This document shows, piece after piece, positions 14,445 through 21,666 of a DNA stretch of 25,752 nt. Positions within the stretch are counted from its first letter, which is position 1. Each line of letters opens with the position of its first letter. Location of the stretch: NCBI GenBank assembly GCA_028718465.1, contig JAQULX010000004.1:1-25752 (forward strand), given 5' to 3'. The DNA comes from Dehalococcoidales bacterium (GTDB lineage Bacteria; Chloroflexota; Dehalococcoidia; Dehalococcoidales; UBA3254). Under the pieces are notes generated by a model, which saw only the letters and a list, made by a program, of their open reading frames with translations, was not told where the DNA came from and ran no database searches. The position numbers were made by a program, and so were the translations under genes.

Positions 14445-15233
14445 CTATTTAACACCCTTCTCGATATTTTCTTTGGCCAGGACAGCCGCTCCCAGCGCTG
14501 CCGCCATCTCGGGATCTTCCGGTACCAGTACTTTAAAACCGATTTCCTTTTCCAGAATATCGATCAGCCCTTTATTCCGGGCTACACCACCCACCACCGC
14601 CACATCCTTTTCGATCCCGACCCTTTTAAGAAGACCCATGATGCGGCTGACCATCGACGCGTGAATCCCGGCGATTATTTCCTCTTTGGGAGTCGGGGGC
14701 ACCCGGTGGATATGGGAGATCACTTCGGATTCCGCGAACACGGCGCAGGTGCCGGATATATCCGCTCGCTTTTCCGCCCGCAGAGAAAGCTCCGCCATTT
14801 CATCCAGGTTGACCTGCATCACCTTGGCCATCGCCTGGAGGAATATACCGGTCCCGGCGGCGCATTTGTCCTGCCCCGCCCAGTCGGTAACGCGGCCTCG
14901 CTCGTTGATCTTGAGGACGGTGCTGGTTTCGGCGCCCAAATCAACAACCATCCGGGCGGTCGGGAAAAGTTTGTTAACCCCCCGCGCCAGGCAGGTAGTG
15001 ATGGCTTTCTGCTGCTGGCTGAAGGTGACCTCCTTGCCGCCGACTCCGGTAGCTACCACATACCAGCCATCCGGGGTTAACCCGGCTTTCTTGATTACTT
15101 CATCCATGGCTGTTTTAGCGATAGCTTCGACGCCCTCACCGGCCGGCATCCGTGTCGAGGCCAGTGGGCCTACGCTGTCCAGAATTACCGCTTTTACATT
15201 TAAACTACCAATATCAATTCCCAGGGCTTTCAT
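14445..15233 (-). CDS. BadF/BadG/HgdC-type ATPase (activase), second subunit
   Basis: A 262-residue ASKHA ATPase. The start is ATG at 15233, five bases after AAGGTGG. A GTG three codons upstream overlaps that ribosome site. The domain has KALGIDIGSLNVK (phosphate 1), VVGGVARNKG (adenosine site), and the two cluster cysteines in QDKCAAGTGIF and SGTCAVFAESEV. Its phosphate-2 motif is VVDLGAETST instead of the usual GGQD, unlike its partner. Two unequal activases side by side are expected for a benzoyl-CoA-reductase-like heterodimer (BcrA/BcrD or BzdP/BzdQ), whereas 2-hydroxyacyl-CoA dehydratases normally use one homodimeric activase. It is directly coupled to the downstream ferredoxin-fused subunit. 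Confidence 0.9.
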   Translation of the reverse strand: MKALGIDIGSLNVKAVILDSVGPLASTRMPAGEGVEAIAKTAMDEVIKKAGLTPDGWYVVATGVGGKEVTFSQQQKAITTCLARGVNKLFPTARMVVDLGAETSTVLKINERGRVTDWAGQDKCAAGTGIFLQAMAKVMQVNLDEMAELSLRAEKRADISGTCAVFAESEVISHIHRVPPTPKEEIIAGIHASMVSRIMGLLKRVGIEKDVAVVGGVARNKGLIDILEKEIGFKVLVPEDPEMAAALGAAVLAKENIEKGVK

Positions 15234-15429
15234 ATGGACCACCTTATAGTCTTAAGTTCAATAGAAAGCGAAGTATGTCTCCAGCTTTCTCCTTAAATTT
15301 AAAAGCGCACAGTTTACTTCACTAAATTGGGGCTGTAAGCCTGTAAAGCTCAAAGTAATGAATGGGATTTTTGCCATATATTCGGTTTTTTGTAATCCTG
15401 CATATTACCCAAAACCCGTAACTTACAAT
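15234..15429 (-). other. Gap inside the reductase cluster
   Basis: About 196 bases between the two large-subunit genes and the two activase genes. I see no ORF, no strong terminator and no clear promoter. AAGGAG-like and AT-rich stretches are present, so a secondary start for the activase pair is possible but not demonstrated. Confidence 0.4.
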
Positions 15430-16695
15430 TTACCTGTCCTCCAATAACTCGAAGAACTGTTCCATTTTTTGCCGCACTTCGTGCTGGTTATTCACGGTGG
15501 GGTCAACAATATCGCAGTCCATGGTCAGGACCGGGACATCCATGTCATTCAGCAGGTCTTTGAACATTTTGATCGTGGCACAGGAATGACGGCAGCCGAT
15601 GAAGGCATAATAAATAGCCCCGTCTACTTTATAGTCACGGGCACAATCAGTAATATCCTGAAGCGTTCCCTGTCCTAACGGGCCGTACATAGTGCGGGAT
15701 TCCGGAATCATATAAGACTTCTGAACGATGCTCTCGATCGGTTTAGAAGGATCGAGCGGCTCATACTTCCAGTAGGTGAAAAGCGGCTCTACCACGCTGA
15801 CTGCGCCGAACTCCTGGGAGATGTTTTCCAGGAAGCCTATCAGGTAAAGCGGTGGTATAAAGAAGCTCATCAAACGGAAACGTTCCTGTTTAACCGCCCC
15901 AATGCCGTTATTTACCATCGCGGCCAGTTCATCTCGCAGCGTCTGCAAATATTCGGTCAATTCCGGCTGACTGGCAAACATATATTCCGCCGAGAGCAGT
16001 TCCAGGAAACGCCTGGTGGCAAAGGGAGAGGGAATGGCCTTGCGCAGCTCACAGATCTCCGCCTGAAGCTTGATCTGTTTGTCCATCTCGGCGACATTTT
16101 GCGCCAGTTTGTCCCAATCCATCCTGCGGCCGGAAGCGCTTTCAAGAAACCTGATCATATCTTTGATTTCATCAACCATATACTGCTTTTCGAGATCACT
16201 GTTACCGAAGGGATGGTCCAGGAAGAAACCGGGAGCTCCGGTCATCTCCATGATATATTCGCCGCTTTTGGCGGTATTATCGCAAATCAAATTAGTCCAC
16301 AGTATGGCGTCGGGGTCAGGCAGCATTTTCCGGAAGTAGGCGCCGGCCAGCCCGCGATGAGGAGAGCAGATTTCGGCGGCCAGCCCGGCTTCTGCTCCGC
16401 CGTTGAGGAATTCCATCTGGTTGCCAAGAAGGAGCGCCGAGGTCCATGTAGCCACCTCATTATGCAGCGGAGAGATACCCATGGCGTAAAGGACTTCAAC
16501 CGGAAAGAAGACCGTGTGTGCGGCGATAAACCCGCCTTCTTTTTTAGCATTGAGGACACTGGAAAAATATCTTTCCAGCATCTGGTAATATAGCTGTTCG
16601 CTCTGCGAACTGTCCTCACGGTTCTTGTTCATCCGGGCTACCAGACGGCAGGCCCTCAATAAAGATTCAATCTGGTTCTTTCGGGTCTCTATCAC
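15430..16695 (-). CDS. HgdB/BcrB-like iron-sulfur subunit (2-hydroxyacyl-CoA dehydratase / benzoyl-CoA reductase family)
   Basis: I place the start at GTG 16695 (VIETRKNQIES), 4 bases after the upstream stop and behind AAAGGA. The longer open frame would extend into the neighbour. This gives 421 residues, close to BcrB/BzdO size. Family features are HTVFFPVEVLYAMGI (60-74), the cluster-region Cys110 (EICSPHRG) and Cys138 (NLICDNTAKSGEY), then Cys368 and Cys372 (IGCRHSCATIKMFK) and the C-terminal VPVLTMDCDIVDPT with a closing helix that is family-typical. In this family the two large subunits hold [4Fe-4S] clusters and bind the CoA-thioester between them. Which substrate is reduced or dehydrated cannot be read from sequence. 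About 200 non-coding bases separate it from the activase genes. Confidence 0.88.
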   Translation of the reverse strand: MIETRKNQIESLLRACRLVARMNKNREDSSQSEQLYYQMLERYFSSVLNAKKEGGFIAAHTVFFPVEVLYAMGISPLHNEVATWTSALLLGNQMEFLNGGAEAGLAAEICSPHRGLAGAYFRKMLPDPDAILWTNLICDNTAKSGEYIMEMTGAPGFFLDHPFGNSDLEKQYMVDEIKDMIRFLESASGRRMDWDKLAQNVAEMDKQIKLQAEICELRKAIPSPFATRRFLELLSAEYMFASQPELTEYLQTLRDELAAMVNNGIGAVKQERFRLMSFFIPPLYLIGFLENISQEFGAVSVVEPLFTYWKYEPLDPSKPIESIVQKSYMIPESRTMYGPLGQGTLQDITDCARDYKVDGAIYYAFIGCRHSCATIKMFKDLLNDMDVPVLTMDCDIVDPTVNNQHEVRQKMEQFFELLEDR

Positions 16696-16699
16696 GATC

Positions 16700-17872
16700 T
16701 TATCCTTTCGACTTTCTTCCCTCCACCATCTCGATGAAGGCCTGGACGCGGGTGCGTATTTGCCCGGAGCCCGAAGTGCCGTATTCCACATCCAGGGCCA
16801 GCAGCGGTATTCCTTCGGCCTTCAGCCGGTCGCTTAAGAGGGGAATATCATGCGCATAAGGCACACAATAGCGGATCGTCTGGCTGATAATGCCGTCTAC
16901 CCTGGCTTCCCTGGCCAGCTTCACAATACGGTCGAAGCGGTCAGTTGAAGGATACATGCGGGCACAGGGGAAGTTATTCAGATAGCGCCGGGAGATGGCT
17001 TCCAGGGGATTCTTAGCCCCTTCCAATACTACCGGATCATACCAGTAACGGGTACTGGTGCACAGTTCATCCGATACTACTAACACGTTCAGTTCCTCAA
17101 TGCTTTTAACAAATTCAGGGTTGGTCATGACACTGCCAACCAGCATCAGCCGGGCTTTGGCCTTCAGTCCGGAGCCCGATTTCTTCAGTTCGGCAATCAG
17201 TTCTTTCAGTTGTGCATTAAACTGCTCTTTATGCATATGGAAGCTGCCGTTCAAGACTTCCATGGTCTCCTGTCCGCTGATAAGGGGCTCATTCAGTTTA
17301 CGCAAATCATACAGTTCTTTTAGCAGAGAACGGGACTCATTCATCACTTTGATCGAATCAAGCAAATCCTCATCGGTGATTTTTTTACCCATGAAGATTT
17401 CAAGGTTATTCTTGAAGTCCTCAATCTGGCTGTAATAAAGCTCATGGGCCCGCTCGGTCGACTTGCGGGGAACAGTCAAAACCTGAAAGAAGGGAGGTTT
17501 GAGATAATAGCGCCACAGATCGAACAGGCGGCGGGCGCCGTCACAGGTAGAACCCCCTACCACCCCATCCAGGAAATCATACTCTTTCCGCAATCCTAGC
17601 TGAAGGCAGCTCCGGGAGAAGGAGCAGTTATTGATATAAAGATAAGCATTGCCGTCTTCAAGCTCCATTTCCTCGGAGTATCCGGTGATGCGGATAGGCA
17701 GAGCGCCGGCAGCATGTATGACTTCCTCCGGAACATAGGTACACAGCCAGCCGAGAACCTTCTTGCCCTGGGCTTTATGCTCCAGAATTTCCCGGGTTTT
17801 GGGGAAGCTGCGGTTGATTTCCCGGAAGCATTCGAGTGCCGGTGATTTTGTTGCGGTAGTTTCCATTATCAT
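16700..17872 (-). CDS. HgdA/BcrC-like iron-sulfur subunit (2-hydroxyacyl-CoA dehydratase / benzoyl-CoA reductase family)
   Basis: A 390-residue protein of the HGD-D family. Features are VLGWLCTYVPEEVIHAAGALPIRI (39-62) with Cys44, NNCSFSRSC (81-89), GGSTCDGARRLFDLW (106-120), DELCTSTRYW and, near the end, IRYCVPYAHD (Cys336) and LDVEYGTSGSGQIRTRVQAFIEM. Its length matches BcrC/BzdN (about 385 residues), and together with the next gene it would form the substrate-binding heterodimer. The ATG at 17872 is three bases from GGAG. The in-frame ATG two codons later has better spacing, so the true start could be 17866. It heads the four-gene reductase set, 74 bases after degV. Confidence 0.88.
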   Translation of the reverse strand: MIMETTATKSPALECFREINRSFPKTREILEHKAQGKKVLGWLCTYVPEEVIHAAGALPIRITGYSEEMELEDGNAYLYINNCSFSRSCLQLGLRKEYDFLDGVVGGSTCDGARRLFDLWRYYLKPPFFQVLTVPRKSTERAHELYYSQIEDFKNNLEIFMGKKITDEDLLDSIKVMNESRSLLKELYDLRKLNEPLISGQETMEVLNGSFHMHKEQFNAQLKELIAELKKSGSGLKAKARLMLVGSVMTNPEFVKSIEELNVLVVSDELCTSTRYWYDPVVLEGAKNPLEAISRRYLNNFPCARMYPSTDRFDRIVKLAREARVDGIISQTIRYCVPYAHDIPLLSDRLKAEGIPLLALDVEYGTSGSGQIRTRVQAFIEMVEGRKSKG

Positions 17873-17946
17873 TTACTCCAGTCCCTGATTCGAGGCAAAT
17901 AATTTACTCCGAGTACCAAGAGCTTATTATATTACAAGCCCTGTTC

Positions 17947-18819
17947 CTAGAACAACTTTAGATCGGGGTGAAAAGCAAGGCACATAGCGCCCGGTCCGGC
18001 GCCATAGCCCATAACCGGACTATAATCGCCGATGATGATATCCTGACAGCTAAAGTTCTCTTTCATCTTTTCTGCCAGTTTGCCGGCCATATCCAGGGAA
18101 TCGCTGTGACTGATCATAAAAGTAAGATTGCCCGCAGGCGCCATCTCCTTGACCAGCTCTGTCAGCCGCCGCAGGCCGTCTTCGCGGTTCCTTACCCGGT
18201 CTACCATTTCTACCGTTCCGTCTTCAGCCAGTTTGTTTATAGGGCGGATATTGAATAAGGAAGCAATACGGGCTGACATCTTGGACATGCGCCCCGTGCG
18301 GTAGATATAGCGCAGTGTATCCAGTATCATCAAGCACCTGGTCTGCTCCCGGCATTTTTCGACTGCCGCGGCTACCTGGTCCAGGTTCATGCTCAGCGCT
18401 GCTGCCCGGGCAGCCGTCAGGGCCAGCAGCCCCTCTCCGCCGGCGACGCTTTTGGAGTCGATTATTCTTATATTGGTTTCTGGTGACTGTTCCCGGAATA
18501 GCTCTGCGGCGGTAGACGCCGATTTATAAACCGCGCTCAGGGAAGATGAAATGGTGATGAACAGGATATTTTTGGTTTCCTGGCTCAATTCCTTGAAAGC
18601 GTCCAGAATAAACCCGGGCGTAATGGCTGAAGTTACGAAGTTATCGGGGTCCTTGCGGATCAGATCATATGATTCACTGGTGTTGATAGAAACGTTTTCG
18701 ATATATGTTTTTCCATCAATGATGATATTAGCCGCGGGAACGATTTTAATGTTATGCTTCTTTGCCAGGTCCGGAGGCAGACTCGCGGTAGTATCGGCCA
18801 TAATTCTAACTGTGTCCAT
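17947..18819 (-). CDS. DegV family fatty-acid-binding protein
   Basis: A 290-residue two-domain DegV protein. The N-terminal MADTTASLPPDLAKKHNIKIVPAANIIIDGKTY motif region (7-39) and TSAITPGFILDAFKEL, ISSSLSAVYKSA, VIDSKSVAGGEG-like (IIDSKSVAGGEGLL) and IYRTGRMSK blocks are all present. The C-terminal GYGAGPGAMCLAFHP closes the lipid pocket. DegV/FakB proteins bind a single fatty acid and can hand it to a fatty-acid kinase. No FakA-like kinase is in the window. Its place between an SDR and acyl-CoA reductase subunits suggests that here it may hold or deliver an acyl substrate, which is inference. GAGGT precedes the ATG by about 6 bases. Confidence 0.92.
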   Translation of the reverse strand: MDTVRIMADTTASLPPDLAKKHNIKIVPAANIIIDGKTYIENVSINTSESYDLIRKDPDNFVTSAITPGFILDAFKELSQETKNILFITISSSLSAVYKSASTAAELFREQSPETNIRIIDSKSVAGGEGLLALTAARAAALSMNLDQVAAAVEKCREQTRCLMILDTLRYIYRTGRMSKMSARIASLFNIRPINKLAEDGTVEMVDRVRNREDGLRRLTELVKEMAPAGNLTFMISHSDSLDMAGKLAEKMKENFSCQDIIIGDYSPVMGYGAGPGAMCLAFHPDLKLF

Positions 18820-18888
18820 ACCTGTACCTCAATTCCAAGTATTTTTTTAATGAGCGAAGCTCTGTACCATTTATGAAATGTGACCGGT

Positions 18889-19692
18889 TCAGGAAATTAA
18901 ATAACCCCCATCCACCACTACGACGCTTCCGGTCATATATCCGGACAGGTCGGATGCCAGAAACAGGGCTACCCGACCGATATCATCCGCTATTCCCATT
19001 TTACCCAGAGGAATCCGGGACTGGAACTCCTTCAAGCCGGCGCGGCTGTTTTGTCCCGGACGCTGAGCCACTGCTCCTTCGGTCAGAATTCCGCCTGGCG
19101 CGATGGCATTCACGCGAATTCCGTCGGGAGCCAGCTCTTTGGCCAGACTCCTGGTCAAGGTGAGCACGGCGCCTTTAGAAGCGTCATACACGGACATGTC
19201 TTTATGAGATGGGTGAAGTGAATCTATTGAAGCCAGGTTGATTATGCATCCGCCGCCTTTCTGCTCGATCATCCGGCGGCTGGCTTCCCGGGTGAAATAA
19301 AGGAGGCCTTTCAGGTTCACCGAGAGGACCTTCTCGATCATTTCGGAATTCAGTTCCTGAATGGGAGTAGGGGGAAATATGCCGGCGTTATTTACCAGGA
19401 TGTCCAGTCCGCCCATACCGGAAACAGCCTTATCGACCGCCTGTATGACGGATTCTTCCTGTCCGGCATCGCAGTTCTGGAAGATCGCCCGGTACCCACA
19501 GGAAGAGAGGTCCTGCGCCGCTTTCCGGCCTTTTTCCTCGTTAATATCGGCAATAGTAACCGCGGCTCCGGCTTCGGCCAGGCGGTAAGAGATGGCGTAA
19601 CCGATACCCGAAGCCCCTCCGGTTACCAGGGCTTTCTTATTTGCCAGGCTGATCAGGTCCTGAATGGGGGTGAATTTCCTTTCCAGAGGCAT
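18889..19692 (-). CDS. Short-chain dehydrogenase/reductase (NAD-dependent, classical SDR)
   Basis: A 267-residue classical SDR with cofactor motif TGGASGIG (24-31), Asp49 after the second strand (favouring NAD(H) over NADP(H)), NNAG (101-104), catalytic Ser155, Tyr169 and Lys173 (YDASK), and IAPGGILTE. An extra 18 residues precede the Rossmann fold. It resembles 3-oxoacyl/3-hydroxyacyl dehydrogenases and many other alcohol dehydrogenases. In context, oxidation or reduction of a hydroxyacyl-CoA or alicyclic hydroxy intermediate made by the reductase cluster is plausible but unproven. It appears to be the first gene of the minus-strand operon, behind a good promoter. GAGGT lies 9 bases before the ATG. 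Confidence 0.92.
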   Translation of the reverse strand: MPLERKFTPIQDLISLANKKALVTGGASGIGYAISYRLAEAGAAVTIADINEEKGRKAAQDLSSCGYRAIFQNCDAGQEESVIQAVDKAVSGMGGLDILVNNAGIFPPTPIQELNSEMIEKVLSVNLKGLLYFTREASRRMIEQKGGGCIINLASIDSLHPSHKDMSVYDASKGAVLTLTRSLAKELAPDGIRVNAIAPGGILTEGAVAQRPGQNSRAGLKEFQSRIPLGKMGIADDIGRVALFLASDLSGYMTGSVVVVDGGYLIS

Positions 19693-19720
19693 CTTGTATC
19701 GACCTCATCTGTATTGTATA

Positions 19721-19735
19721 CCTAGATTAACTAGG
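19721..19735. promoter_or_regulatory. CCTAG-N5-CTAGG palindrome in the SDR leader
   Basis: The perfect 5-bp arms CCTAG (19721-19725) and CTAGG (19731-19735) lie about 10 bases downstream of the predicted SDR transcription start, a common operator position. The binding protein is unknown. Confidence 0.4.
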
Positions 19736-19752
19736 CATCCTGTTATTAGCAC

Positions 19753-19782
19753 ATAATAAACCAGCAGTTTGCACACTGTCAA
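19753..19782 (-). promoter_or_regulatory. Sigma-70-like promoter of the SDR-degV-reductase cluster
   Basis: On the minus strand a perfect TTGACA (19782-19777) is followed after 18 bp by TATTAT (19758-19753), five of six matches to the -10 consensus. It is about 60 bases upstream of the SDR start. Confidence 0.6.
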
Positions 19783-19941
19783 GTGCTCTGGATTTCAAAG
19801 ACCGCATCCTTTGCCGGCGGACCGGGACCAGAGCCGCGGACTACAAATCATAATATAATCTATATAGGGCAAGAAGCGGCTGCGATAAACAGGGCGTCGT
19901 GCTGGAGGCTTCGGAAGGCGGGAATCAATCATCCCAGAGCG

Positions 19942-19964
19942 AGGCTGAAAAATCAGGCCTTTTA
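19942..19964 (+). terminator. Terminator-like hairpin in the rubrerythrin leader
   Basis: AGGCTGA pairs with TCAGGCCT (one bulge) over a 4-nt A-rich loop, followed by TTTTATGTTCTTT. It could attenuate rubrerythrin transcription or end a short leader RNA. The stem is short. Confidence 0.35.
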
Positions 19965-20035
19965 TGTTCTTTACATCTAAATAGTAATTTATCCATGGAG
20001 GATATTTACAGACTAACCGGAAAAAGGAGATTACC

Positions 20036-20587
20036 ATGCATGCGATAACAGCTTCTCATCTACGGAATGCTCACGGAGGCGAGTCCATGGCGCACATGCG
20101 TTATGAAATCTGGGCCCAGAAGGCGGAAGAAGATGGTTTTCCCAATATCGCCAGGCTTTTCCGCGCTATCTCGTACGCGGAAACCATTCACGCCAAAAAT
20201 CACTTCAATGTCCTGAAAGAGCAGTTCGGTGATACCCCCTGCAATTCAATGGCAGTATTTGGACTGGGTAGCACCTCTCAGAACCTCCAGGGCGGCATCA
20301 TGGGGGAGAATTTCGAAATAGAAGAAATGTATCCTACCTATCTGGAGACGGCTAAATACCAGAATGAGGGCGGCGCCCAGAGAAGTTTCCATTATGCGCT
20401 GTCAGCGGAGAAGATCCATAGAGCAATGTTCGTTAAAGCCAAGGAGACCGTGGACTCGAGTGAAAAAGACATCAGCCTGAAGCCGGTTGGGATATGCAAT
20501 GTCTGTGGTTGGACGCAAGAAGGGGATTTACCCGATAAATGCCCTATCTGCGGTGCGTCCCGGAGCCAGTTCAAGATCTTCAGTTAA
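20036..20587 (+). CDS. Rubrerythrin
   Basis: A 183-residue peroxide-scavenging diiron protein. The ferritin-like four-helix part supplies Glu16 (HGGESMAH), Glu49 and His52 (SYAETIHAKNHF), acidic residues around 97-104 (EEMYPTYLE), Glu125 and His128 (SAEKIHRAMF). The C-terminal rubredoxin-like domain has Cys154, Cys157, Cys169 and Cys172 (CNVCGW, CPICGA). It reduces hydrogen peroxide to water with electrons from rubredoxin-type donors in the cytoplasm, protecting oxygen-sensitive FeS enzymes such as those encoded beside it. The start is ATG 20036 behind AAGGAG. The length is normal. Confidence 0.95.
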   Translation: MHAITASHLRNAHGGESMAHMRYEIWAQKAEEDGFPNIARLFRAISYAETIHAKNHFNVLKEQFGDTPCNSMAVFGLGSTSQNLQGGIMGENFEIEEMYPTYLETAKYQNEGGAQRSFHYALSAEKIHRAMFVKAKETVDSSEKDISLKPVGICNVCGWTQEGDLPDKCPICGASRSQFKIFS

Positions 20588-20616
20588 ATTGCCCTGTTTT
20601 ACCGGCCTGCTTCATC

Positions 20617-20659
20617 CCGACGATACGGGCGGACTGCAACAGTCCGCCCGTATCGTCGG
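20617..20659. terminator. 19-bp perfect hairpin between convergent rubrerythrin and ferritin-like genes
   Basis: Positions 20617-20635 pair perfectly with 20641-20659 over a 5-nt loop (gcaac). The hairpin lies 29 bases after the rubrerythrin stop and 6 bases beyond the ferritin-like stop. No long T-run follows on either side. It is probably a shared 3'-end or termination structure. Confidence 0.65.
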
Positions 20660-20665
20660 TCTGCA

Positions 20666-21112
20666 TTATAAATCTTCCAGCAGAGTTGTAAAGGTATCGT
20701 GGTGATCCTCTTCAGCTTCCAGAATGTTACGGAAAAGACGATGGGTGGTATCATCATTTTCTTCACGGGCTTTATTCAGAATCTGCCGGTAGAGATTGAT
20801 GCCGCTCTCCTCATCTTTAATATCCTGCTCGAGCATTTCTTTCAGGCTGGCGCCGACATGGATTGGAGCAGGTGTGGTAGTAGGCGTGCCGCCGAGGTAA
20901 AACAGCCTTTCGGCGATACTTTCAGCATGTTTCATCTCAGTGATCGCGATCTTCTCCAATTCGTCCTGCACTGCGAATCCCTTGACCCCACTCCATTGTA
21001 CATGCTGCCACATATACTGGATGGATACCTGCAATTCCCTGGAAATGGCGTCATTGAGCAAGTCCAGGAGTTGTGCGGATGCCTTGACAACAGGTTCTCT
21101 CTTTTCTGACAT
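20666..21112 (-). CDS. Ferritin-like / bacterioferritin-type diiron protein
   Basis: A 148-residue four-helix protein. Metal-ligand-like residues are seen in NDAISRELQVSIQYMW (helix 1 Glu), ITEMKHAESIAERLFYLGG (ExxH, helix 2), DEESGINLYRQIL (helix 3 Glu) and LEAEEDHHDTFTTLLEDL (ExxH, helix 4), the bacterioferritin/DPS-like pattern. No haem-ligating Met at the usual bacterioferritin site can be asserted. It likely stores iron or detoxifies oxygen species together with the neighbouring rubrerythrin. GGAGGAG lies about 7 bases before the ATG. Confidence 0.88.
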   Translation of the reverse strand: MSEKREPVVKASAQLLDLLNDAISRELQVSIQYMWQHVQWSGVKGFAVQDELEKIAITEMKHAESIAERLFYLGGTPTTTPAPIHVGASLKEMLEQDIKDEESGINLYRQILNKAREENDDTTHRLFRNILEAEEDHHDTFTTLLEDL

Positions 21113-21666
21113 GTCCTTTCTCCTCCTCTTCCCTAACTTAGACTATTTATTGCAGACTAAACAATGGCCTTATAATTATCATTGTATTATAGAAAAATGT
21201 TTTTCGTAGTATGAATGTTATTGAGGCTGACTTGAATGGATTTGACCGGGTGCAGCGCTCGACCTGAGAAAGTCTTTCGAGCCTGGGACAGATTTATGTT
21301 TCGAAATTGCCCGCGGTTTCATCTGTATTCTTTGAAACGGAATCGAGTACCTTAAAAGTCAATTACGACCAACTATGATTATGAGATAATACATCCGGCT
21401 GTTTTAAATACCGGGCTTAATAACAGTTTTTGACTGGCGAAGCAGCCAGTTTTAACTGACCAAAGGAACAGTTTTTCACATCATGAAAAAGAATTATATT
21501 TATACGGAATATCCTGAGATTGACAATGTCACTTGCTAAATAGTAAAATTCTATTAATATATTAGTCGTATTGCGATACATTGTACTATAATAGCTATGC
21601 CTGGCCGGAAATAGACCGTGTTCCTGGGAGCCTGCCCGGTCGTGAAATAAGAGAACGGGGGTAAAG
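21113..21666. other. Divergent intergenic region upstream of the EMO-etfBA operon
   Basis: 554 bases without a credible gene. It holds a promoter for the + operon (21520-21549), a second perfect TATAAT at 21587-21592 with weak -35, an ATTATA (minus-strand TATAAT) at 21186-21191 for the ferritin-like gene, and a 6-bp hairpin ACTGGC/GCCAGT at 21433-21450 followed by TTTT. No riboswitch class is recognised. Confidence 0.5.
21520..21549 (+). promoter_or_regulatory. Sigma-70-like promoter of the EMO-etfB-etfA operon
   Basis: A perfect TTGACA (21520-21525), an 18-bp spacer and TAAAAT (21544-21549, five of six) predict a leader of about 110 nt before the first gene. Confidence 0.55.

Larger units (their letters stand above)
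19693..20035. other. Divergent intergenic region between SDR and rubrerythrin
   Basis: It holds the SDR promoter and palindrome (separate entries), a perfect TATAAT on the + strand at 19854-19859 without a clear -35, and a terminator-like hairpin with T-rich tail at 19942-19964. The rubrerythrin ribosome site AAGGAG is just before 20036. I see no credible gene. Confidence 0.5.

Noticed and set aside
19783..19980. 65-codon + strand frame upstream of rubrerythrin
   Set aside because: No ribosome site, arbitrary composition, and it crosses the terminator-like hairpin.
11604..21567. ACGACTAATAT occurring at about 11604 (+) and about 21557-21567 (-), with a similar ACGACTAA near 5547
   Set aside because: An 11-base match in AT-rich intergenic DNA is expected by chance in a window this long and the contexts differ.
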